This document shows positions 14,597-21,268 of a stretch of 21,268 nucleotides of DNA, one piece after another. Positions within the stretch are counted from its first letter, which is position 1. Each line of letters opens with the position of its first letter. The notes beneath the pieces are model-generated. The model ran no database searches and was not told where the DNA came from. It was given only the letters and a program-made list of their open reading frames with translations. The translations under genes were made by a program, and so were the position numbers. This DNA comes from Vulcanimicrobiota bacterium (lineage in GTDB: Bacteria > Eremiobacterota > Eremiobacteria > Baltobacterales > Baltobacteraceae): NCBI GenBank assembly GCA_028287545.1, contig JAQBPL010000157.1, positions 1 through 21,268 of the forward strand, in the 5' to 3' direction.

Positions 14597-14662
14597 CGAT
14601 CTCCACCCGCCGCCCGTCGCGGCGGGGGGAAGGCCGGCGCGCCGACGCGTACGGGTGGCGCA

Positions 14663-15214
14663 GTGACCGACCGCTTCGACCCCGTCGTGCGTGGCCTCGT
14701 CGGCGTCGGCATTACTGCCTGCGTCGTGACGGCAGCCGTCATTCGTCCCGCAGCCCTGCCGCCGGAGGCTCGCTCGGCGTGGCTTCCCGCCGCAAGCCGC
14801 GTCGCGGCGGTGGACGCCCCCTCGAACGCGCACCTCAAGGGGCACACGTTCGCGCTCGACGTCGTGACGATCGGCTCGCGTACGCTGCCGTATCAAGATC
14901 AACCGTATGCGATCGAGCGCGGCGCAGCGCTTCAAATCCGCGGTTGGGCGTTCGATCCGGCGCTGCGGCGCACCGCCGATCGCGTCGCGGTCCGCACCGA
15001 CGCGGGCCCGTGGAAGTATGCGACGTATCACGTCGCTCGCCCCGACGTCGCGGCGGCGCTCGGCGTACCGCGCGCCGCGGACTGCGGGTTCCTCGTCACG
15101 GTTGCCACCGGCGGTCTTGCGCCCGGTCAGCACACGATCGAGATCGCGACGGTCACCGGCGGGACCCGGATCCCGCTGACCGACGCTATTCGCGTGATCC
15201 TCAGCGCTCGCTGA
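14663..15214 (+). CDS. Small membrane-anchored protein with one GWA-type module
   Basis: A 183-residue protein. Residues about 10-28 form a single hydrophobic segment after a short charged N-terminus, so the rest is probably periplasmic. Residues 60-183 form one beta module: FALDVVTIG, LQIRGWAFDP (90-99), HVARPDVAAALG (123-134), GFLVTVATGGLAPGQHTIEI (142-161) and a final strand. The same order of features occurs three times in the protein encoded at 11422-12711. It starts at GTG 14663 with only a weak purine-rich leader. Its last 14 bp overlap the convergent membrane-protein gene. No enzyme motif is visible; glycan binding or an accessory role for the neighbouring membrane glycosyltransferases is inference. 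Confidence 0.7.
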   Translation: MTDRFDPVVRGLVGVGITACVVTAAVIRPAALPPEARSAWLPAASRVAAVDAPSNAHLKGHTFALDVVTIGSRTLPYQDQPYAIERGAALQIRGWAFDPALRRTADRVAVRTDAGPWKYATYHVARPDVAAALGVPRAADCGFLVTVATGGLAPGQHTIEIATVTGGTRIPLTDAIRVILSAR

Positions 15215-17285
15215 AGAGGCCGGCGCGTATTTGGGCGAGCTCGCGCAGCAAGCCCTCCTCCGAAATCACGTCCGGATAGAGCAGCGGCAAGGCCCGCCGA
15301 TCGCCCGCCGCGAGCATGGCGCGCGCCGCGCGCAGATGGACGGTGGTCCCGTGCCACTGCTCGTTGCCCGAATACGACTGCGTGAGCGATGCGACGACCA
15401 CGACGAGGGCAGCGGGAAGTCCCGCGAAGAGCACGCTGCGGCTGCCGCGCGGGATGGCGACAAACGTGGCCGCGACGACGGAGATCCAACCGAGCGCGGC
15501 GATCGACGTGTACCGGCTCGCTTCCGCTTGCGCGAGCCCGAACGCCGCCCTTCCCGACGCGGTGACCAGCGAGCACAGCAGCGGGTAGGTCGCGATCGCC
15601 AGCCAAGGCGCAAGCCGGACCCGCAGCGCCAGAGGACCACGCAACGCTGCCGCGGCGAGTGCGCCCAGCCACAGGCACCACACGATGCCGGCCTGCATCG
15701 AGGCGTCGACCCCGAACGATGCCGCGAGCGGCGCGCCGAGATAGACGACCGCGTAGCGCGCGAGCAGCCCGACGTGCGCAAAGCCGACATGGCCGACGGC
15801 GGCGTCTTGCGGCGATCCCGGGTGAACGACGAGGACCACGAGGAGCGCCGCGAGGAGCCAGCCGACCGCGGTCGGGAGCACGCGCCGCGCCGCCAGCACG
15901 ATGGCGACGAGCCCTGACGCCCACACGACGAGCCCCTGCGACGAGCTCAGGCTCGCCACCGTCGCGGCGAGAACCGCGATCGCCACGTCGCGCACGGTCC
16001 GGTGGGGCCGCGAGAGCGCCCAGACCGCGACGACGAGGCCGAGATCGCAGAGGAACCACGCCATCTGAAAACCCCACGACAGGTTCTCCCACTGCGAGAG
16101 GCCGAGCAGCAGAATCGTCGCGACGAGGAAGGTCACCCCGACGCGCGCCGCGGGGACGGTTCGCCGGATCAGGGTCCAGATCAGAAATTGGGTCACCGCC
16201 AAAAGCAGCAGCGAGACGACCTGCTCGCGCACGACGCTCCAGCCGCGAAGCGCATCGAGTCCCACGACGAGCAGGTTCGGGACCAGCATGCGGTGCTCGT
16301 TGTGTATCGCCCACAGCTGCGACCACCCGAGCGTGTTCGTGTGGGCGGCGTAGATGAGGTACGCCCATCCCCATTCGTCCCAATAGGGGACGTCGACCGC
16401 GCGCCGCAGGACCAGCGCGAGGAGCGGCAAGATCCCGAGCGCGGCGATGACCGCCGGCGCGAGCACGAGACGAGCCGGGCGGTCCAGCCCCGTCAGCACG
16501 GCGCTGCGGCGGCCGGCCAAGAGCGCGGCGCCGAGTCCGAGCAACGCGAGGACGCCGAGAAGGGGGTGGGTGAGGGGCGAGAGCGGCCACCTCCACCACA
16601 CCACCACCGGGGCGGCGATGACGAGTCCCGGAAGCACGACGAACGCCCCATCGGCGAAGAATGGGATACGCCGGCTCAGCGCGAGGCCGGGAAGCAGCAG
16701 GATGCACGCGGCCAGGGCAACGGCCCCGACCAGACGTGCAAGATTCTGCAATGCGTCGAGCACCGGGTTCGGCGCCGGACAAGGGAGCGAAAACCCGAGC
16801 CAATACGACGGCGAACCGTCGACCGCGACGACGCGAAACGTCGCGCCGGGACTCTGCGGCAGGTTCACCGCCACGGGAAACCATGCTTCGCCCGGATTTC
16901 GGCTCGTCACCGGGATCGAGAGCGTTCCGTTCGCACCGCGGACTTCCAGCGTGAGCGACATGCCGGGGCTCGCGGGATATCCCGAGACGTAGACGAGCAC
17001 ACGGGTCGGCGCAGCATACCACGGCGTCGCCATCGTGCCGCGCGACTCGTTCCTGCCGCCGAACCAAGAACCGTAGGTCGGAACGCTGGCGGGGACTTGC
17101 TGCGGCGGCGTCGTCGAATACACGGCTCCGCGCGCGAAACCGCTTCCGGCGGGGATCGCCGCGCCGAGCGGAACGACGGGGCGGGCATGCGGCGCCAACC
17201 ACACGCTCCATACCACGAAGAGCAGCGCGATCGCGATCACGATCCTCTCCGCGAGCTTCAGCGGAACCGTGCGCGTCACGCGCAT
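15201..17285 (-). CDS. GT-C-like membrane glycosyltransferase with N-terminal periplasmic domain
   Basis: A 694-residue polytopic protein. One hydrophobic segment lies at about 12-30. It is followed by a beta-rich extracytoplasmic domain (about 35-175, with TYGSWFGGRNESRG, LVYVSGYPASPG, NPGEAWFPVAVNLP and FRVVAVDG) and then about a dozen membrane segments. The loop after the third or so segment holds DVPYWDEWGWAYLIYAAH, an acidic/aromatic motif typical of a recurrent family of glycan-locus membrane proteins and resembling the catalytic Asp/Glu loop of GT-C enzymes. HNEHRMLVPNLL and GLSQWENLSWGFQMAW follow. It likely adds a residue from a polyprenyl-phosphate donor on the periplasmic side. The ATG at 17285 is chosen because homology and the first membrane segment begin there; the frame is open further upstream into the divergent gene. 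Confidence 0.8.
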   Translation of the reverse strand: MRVTRTVPLKLAERIVIAIALLFVVWSVWLAPHARPVVPLGAAIPAGSGFARGAVYSTTPPQQVPASVPTYGSWFGGRNESRGTMATPWYAAPTRVLVYVSGYPASPGMSLTLEVRGANGTLSIPVTSRNPGEAWFPVAVNLPQSPGATFRVVAVDGSPSYWLGFSLPCPAPNPVLDALQNLARLVGAVALAACILLLPGLALSRRIPFFADGAFVVLPGLVIAAPVVVWWRWPLSPLTHPLLGVLALLGLGAALLAGRRSAVLTGLDRPARLVLAPAVIAALGILPLLALVLRRAVDVPYWDEWGWAYLIYAAHTNTLGWSQLWAIHNEHRMLVPNLLVVGLDALRGWSVVREQVVSLLLLAVTQFLIWTLIRRTVPAARVGVTFLVATILLLGLSQWENLSWGFQMAWFLCDLGLVVAVWALSRPHRTVRDVAIAVLAATVASLSSSQGLVVWASGLVAIVLAARRVLPTAVGWLLAALLVVLVVHPGSPQDAAVGHVGFAHVGLLARYAVVYLGAPLAASFGVDASMQAGIVWCLWLGALAAAALRGPLALRVRLAPWLAIATYPLLCSLVTASGRAAFGLAQAEASRYTSIAALGWISVVAATFVAIPRGSRSVLFAGLPAALVVVVASLTQSYSGNEQWHGTTVHLRAARAMLAAGDRRALPLLYPDVISEEGLLRELAQIRAGLFSER

Positions 17286-17420
17286 CGCGCAAACATCGTA
17301 AACGTCACGGCAGGCGCCTTTTCCCCTCCGTGCGGCTCGATCCCCTAGCGCCGGACCTCTCGCTCGCCGTCTCCGGTGATGGAGTGCACGCGCCGAATAT
17401 GCCACATCTCTGACGCCGTC

Positions 17421-17435
17421 GCGGCATCGTGCCGC
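17421..17435. other. Perfect small hairpin upstream of the methyltransferase
   Basis: GCGGCA-TCG-TGCCGC is a six-base stem with a three-base loop, directly abutting the 18-bp repeat. It could be an operator or a leader hairpin. No T-tract follows. Confidence 0.45.
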
Positions 17436-17453
17436 TTCGAACCGAACCGGCTC
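17436..17453. repeat. 18-bp direct repeat, copy 1
   Basis: TTCGAACCGAACCGGCTC is identical to 18215-18232. This copy ends 22 bases before the ATG of the methyltransferase gene. It contains the palindrome TTCGAA and a CGAAC doublet. Confidence 0.85.
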
Positions 17454-17461
17454 CGGGGACC

Positions 17462-17469
17462 GAGGGGAG
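17462..17469 (+). promoter_or_regulatory. Ribosome binding site of the plus-strand methyltransferase
   Basis: GAGGGGAG lies six bases before the ATG at 17476. It is the clearest SD in the window and supports this start. Confidence 0.7.
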
Positions 17470-17475
17470 TAACGC

Positions 17476-18165
17476 ATGTCATCCGCGGGACCCGAAGCGC
17501 AGACGCTCGCACGCCTATACGAAAATCGCTTCAGCGGCGAAGCTCGACGTTCGAAAGACCAGTTGTGGCACGTCCTGGTCGAACATTTCCTGCAGCGTTT
17601 CATCCCGCCGAACGCCGTGATCGTCGACGTCGCGGGCGGCTTCGGCGAGTTCGCCGGTCACGTACGGGCGACGCGCAAAATCGTCGTCGATCTCAACCCG
17701 GATGCCGCGGTGGGCAATCGTCGCGACATCGAGTTCCGTTCCGGCGACGCGCTGCGTCTGCACGAGCAGACCGACCTGCTCGGCATCGCCGACGTCGTGT
17801 TCGTCTCGAACTTCTTCGAACACCTCGCTTCGTCGTCCGAACTGCTCGCCGTCCTCGCCGGGATTCACGCGCTGTTGAAACCGTCCGGCACGCTGCTGGT
17901 GATCCAGCCGAACTTTCGGTACGCGTACCGCGAGTACTACGACTTTCTCGACCACTCGCTGCCGATCACGCACCGCTCGCTGGACGAAGCGCTCAAAGCG
18001 TCGGGCTTCGTCGTCGACGAGCTGATCGCGCAGTTCCTGCCCTTCACGACGAAGGGACGCCCGTCGTCGCCTGCGCTGCTGCGTGCGTATCTCACCCTGC
18101 CGTTCCTGTGGCGCTTCTTCGGCGCCCAGATGTTCGTCCGCGCGCACCGGGCGGCGAACGCATAA
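17476..18165 (+). CDS. Class I SAM-dependent methyltransferase
   Basis: A 229-residue methyltransferase with a non-standard motif I (VIVDVAGGFGEFA, 48-60), a motif II strand ending VVDLNPDA, VFVSNFFEHLASSSELL in place of the usual motif IV, and LLKPSGTLLVIQPN. The last part (FLDHSLPITHRSLDEALKASGF, with a later LPFTTKGR) is characteristic of a methyltransferase group that commonly sits next to nucleotide-sugar SDRs in surface-glycan loci. The ATG at 17476 has a strong SD. It is followed after 69 bp by the UDP-glucuronate-decarboxylase-like gene on the same strand, and the same 18-bp repeat precedes both. The hydrophobic stretch near the end is too short and mixed to call a membrane segment. 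The substrate is unknown. Confidence 0.85.
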   Translation: MSSAGPEAQTLARLYENRFSGEARRSKDQLWHVLVEHFLQRFIPPNAVIVDVAGGFGEFAGHVRATRKIVVDLNPDAAVGNRRDIEFRSGDALRLHEQTDLLGIADVVFVSNFFEHLASSSELLAVLAGIHALLKPSGTLLVIQPNFRYAYREYYDFLDHSLPITHRSLDEALKASGFVVDELIAQFLPFTTKGRPSSPALLRAYLTLPFLWRFFGAQMFVRAHRAANA

Positions 18166-18214
18166 CCGCGGCCGGGATCGCCGCCTGACACCTTCTTCAC
18201 CAGGGAGCGGGACG

Positions 18215-18232
18215 TTCGAACCGAACCGGCTC
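18215..18232. repeat. 18-bp direct repeat, copy 2
   Basis: Identical to 17436-17453 and ends two bases before the GTG start of the UDP-glucuronate-decarboxylase-like gene. It lies where the SD would be expected. Confidence 0.85.
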
Positions 18233-18234
18233 GC

Positions 18235-19183
<949 letters not shown>

Positions 19184-19194
<11 letters not shown>

Positions 19195-20890
19195 GCAGGC
19201 CGACGGCCGACCACTCCCCGGATCCCCTGCCTTCGTCTTCGAGCAGGACGGTGAAGTCGTTCGGCAAGCGGCGATTCGAGAAGTCGAGCTCGATCCACTC
19301 GGGCGCGTTCGGGAGGACCGTGTCGAAGCGCGCCGGCGCGGCCCCTTCCACGATGATTCGTTGGCGGCGAGCGACCGGGGAGCGGTAGAGGATGCGGTCG
19401 CCGCGGTGAAGCCGCAGTTTCAACGCGCCGGTATCGGCGCCGCCCGATCGGTACGATCCGATGACGACGAACCCGGGCAACAAGCTGTGCTGAACGTCCG
19501 TCCCGTTCCAACCGTTCGAGATGACGGCGCGGGCCGAAGCGAACGAAGCGTACGCGCCCGGCGGCGGAGGATCGTGCGTGACAAAGGGCGGCACCAGCGC
19601 CGCATCGGCCGGCGCGAAACGCGCCAACAGATCTCGCGACGCGAGGATGCGGCAATGCGCTCCGCTCAACTGCAGCGCCCATGCCGACGCCGCCCGCCCG
19701 TCGAATTCGATCGGTATGCTGTACACCTCGGTGTCGCCGACTTGCGCGCAATTCGTCACGTTCGCGAGCCAACGCAGATCGTCGTGCGGCCGGCTCAACG
19801 AGGGAATCGCGTTCAGCACGGCCAGCCCTACGAACGCGGCGGCGGTCCATCGAACGAACGCCCCCCGGCCGAGGAACGCGATCTGCAGCAGCAGCCACGC
19901 CTCGAAGACGAAGGGGTAAAAGAAGTACCGCGGCCCGGTGAGCACCGGGTCCAAGATGAGAATCGGCGCTCGCGCGGCCGAAAGTGCGATCGACCCGAAC
20001 AGCAGATAGAGGAGAGCGACCAGGATCGCGACATGTCGGCGGCCCGTTCGAAGCGCGACGGCGATGAGCGCCAACGTTGCGATCGCGACGCCCCATTCGA
20101 CGACCGCAGCGAGCTGCGGCTGCGCGCGGCCGAAGCTTCCGGCGACGTAGTTCCCAAAAAACATCGGGAGCGCCGCGAGCAAGGCGGATGTGCCCGGCAG
20201 GCTCGTCTGGGCCACGACGTGGGACTGCACGAGCGCGGCGATCTGCGCCGCCGCACATGCCGTCGCGGCGATCGCGACGATACGCTCGGCTATGTCCCTT
20301 CGCCAAATCGCGGCGCGGCACAAAAACAGCGGGAGCACCAGCAAGATGAGCGGTGACGAAAGACCGCCGACGACGACGAACGCGACGCGCCACGCGGTTG
20401 CGCCGCCGTGCGGCCGCCAGAAGGCCGCCGCGACGATCAAGAGGCCTGCCCACCAAAACGTGTAGAGCGGGAGGCCGAAGACTTCCGGATCGCTCGGAAC
20501 GAGCCCGGCCGTGATTGCGAGCAGCACCCCGCCGCGCAAAGCGAGCGGGGAAACGGAGATCGCGATCAGCGCCGCGATCGTAAACGCCCACGCGAGGAGC
20601 GTGCTGATCAGCGGATAGTACGAGACGGAGATCGAGAGCGCAAGAAACGTGATGGTGCGCGGGATGACGAGCAGATAGCCGTTCAACGGCCAGAGGATCG
20701 ATGCGGGACCGGCCTGGATGAGGTCGCGCATGATGACCAAACCGTCTTCATCCCAGACTTGCGGATGGAGCAGTTGGGCCGAACGGCGCGCGTACAGGAT
20801 CAGAAAGAAGATCAGCGCATACGAGAGCAGCTTCAGAATCGTCGAGCGGTCGATCCGGCCGGCGGCGCCCGTTGCGGGCACGCTGCTCAT
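19184..20890 (-). CDS. Polytopic membrane protein with C-terminal periplasmic domain, GT-C-like
   Basis: A 568-residue protein with about ten hydrophobic segments in residues 20-380 and a soluble C-terminal part of about 185 residues. The first extracytoplasmic loop has LLHPQVWDEDGLVIM, an acidic/aromatic motif comparable to the WDEWGW loop of the protein at 15201-17285, followed by LWPLNGYLLVIPR. The C-terminal part is beta-rich (GSYRSGGADTGALKL, NAPEWIELDFSNRRLP, FTVLLEDEG). It looks like a relative of the N-terminal periplasmic domain of that same protein. A periplasmic glycosyltransferase role is likely but not proven. The ATG at 20890 overlaps the stop of the upstream gene (ATGA). Its 3' end overlaps the convergent SDR gene by 11 bp. 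Confidence 0.75.
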
Positions 20891-21268
20891 TGGGAAGCCG
20901 TGGGTGTCGCTTGAAGCCGGCCCGGCCCGGACGCTGGAGTATCTCCGAACGGCGTCTGCGCGCGCCCGAACGTCGTCAGCGCGATCAGCGCCAGCCACAC
21001 GACCCCCGCGGCGATCAGCACCGGTGCGGGTTCGGCGCCCACCATCCAGACGAGCGAGAAATCGACCGCGGCGATCGCGGCGACCAGCGCGGTGGACCAG
21101 CGCGCAGACGTGGCTGCGATGCTGCCGGCGAGCATCAGCAGCACCATCGTGAGGTAGGAGCCCACGTGGACGACGTTGTCGGTCCACATCGCCAGCGCCC
21201 AAAAGATCAGCCCTCCGATCCCGACGGCGCCGAGCCATCGCGCCCCGCGGAGCAGCGGGTCGCGCGAC
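20887..21268 (-). CDS. Membrane protein, C-terminal part (5' end beyond right edge)
   Basis: The frame is open from the right edge to a stop at 20887, about 126 residues. An internal ATG at 21189 exists, but upstream codons continue as a hydrophobic segment (WLGAVGIGGLIFWALA), so this is most likely the tail of a longer polytopic protein. Three to four hydrophobic segments are visible, including HVGSYLTMVLLMLAGSIAAT, with a short hydrophilic C-terminus. It overlaps the next gene by 4 bp (ATGA), so the two are co-transcribed. No family can be named from this fragment; another membrane enzyme of the glycan locus is a reasonable guess. Confidence 0.65.
   Translation of the reverse strand, partial: SRDPLLRGARWLGAVGIGGLIFWALAMWTDNVVHVGSYLTMVLLMLAGSIAATSARWSTALVAAIAAVDFSLVWMVGAEPAPVLIAAGVVWLALIALTTFGRAQTPFGDTPASGPGRLQATPTASQ

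Larger units (their letters stand above)
14515..14662. other. Divergent intergenic region with hairpin and paired 11-mers
   Basis: This 148-bp region lies between two divergent genes and should hold both promoters. It contains the SD of the leftward epimerase (minus strand, 14528-14535), a hairpin at 14562-14596, and the 11-mer CGACGCGTACG twice (14540-14550 and 14643-14653), near the two gene starts. I see no clear -35/-10 pair. Confidence 0.5.
17286..17475. other. Divergent intergenic region with hairpin and 18-bp repeat
   Basis: These 190 bp lie between the GT-C-like gene (-) and the methyltransferase gene (+). They contain a perfect small hairpin (17421-17435), immediately followed by the 18-bp repeat (17436-17453), and then a good SD. 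Promoters for both directions should be here, but I see no convincing consensus pair. Confidence 0.5.

Noticed and set aside
13153..15279. 708-residue plus-strand open frame running across the GT2 and epimerase genes
   Set aside because: It is antisense to two well-supported genes, with low-complexity Arg-rich translation and no motif. It ends in another frame of the 183-residue gene.
15127..17292. 721-residue minus-strand frame parallel to the GT-C-like gene
   Set aside because: No membrane segments or motifs, and Arg-rich composition. The other minus frame here (15201-17285) has clear membrane topology and the WDEW motif.

Overview
The window is a G+C-rich bacterial surface-glycan locus of the ABC-transporter-dependent type (O-antigen or similar), with 19 protein-coding genes and almost no intergenic space. 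I see no tRNA, rRNA, CRISPR array, insertion sequence, or Wzx/Wzy pair. A Wzm/Wzt exporter suggests an organism with an outer membrane. The strong CG codon bias, frequent GTG/TTG starts and weak Shine-Dalgarno (SD) sequences are compatible with a little-studied G+C-rich phylum such as Eremiobacterota. That placement is a guess from style, not a demonstrated assignment.

Layout, left to right. Positions 1-11355 are one leftward block, read from the right: a two-domain GT2 glycosyltransferase with an N-terminal coiled coil; a CDP-paratose-2-epimerase-like enzyme; a large multi-spanning membrane protein; wzt; a methyltransferase; wzm; two more methyltransferases; and a split transketolase (N-terminal subunit, then the start of the C-terminal subunit, cut by the left edge). 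Most junctions overlap by 4 bp or are under 20 bp, so this is probably one or two operons. The breaks are 130 bp before wzt and 141 bp before wzm. From 11422 to 15214 rightward and leftward genes alternate: a three-module secreted-type protein (+), a DPM1-like GT2 (-), a second paratose-epimerase-like enzyme (-), and a small membrane-anchored protein carrying the same module (+). From 15201 to the right edge there is a GT-C-like membrane protein (-), a methyltransferase and a UDP-glucuronate-decarboxylase-like enzyme (+), and two membrane proteins (-), the last cut by the right edge.

How it fits together (inference): the SDR enzymes and the transketolase would make or modify nucleotide sugars. 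The GT2 enzymes would build the chain at the inner face of the membrane, and the methyltransferases would modify or cap it. Wzm/Wzt would flip it across, and the large membrane proteins would add residues from polyprenyl-phosphate donors on the periplasmic side, the DPM1-like GT2 perhaps making such a donor.

The most unusual feature is a 71-residue C-terminal module present on both Wzt and the methyltransferase encoded immediately after it (about 73% identical by hand count). It occupies the place where some Wzt proteins carry the domain that recognises the chain end. This suggests a way of coupling chain modification to export that does not use the classical Wzt carbohydrate-binding domain. 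Other points of note are four copies of a GWA-type beta module in two interspersed genes, an 18-bp repeat in front of both right-hand plus-strand genes, and a 19-bp repeat bracketing the large membrane-protein gene.
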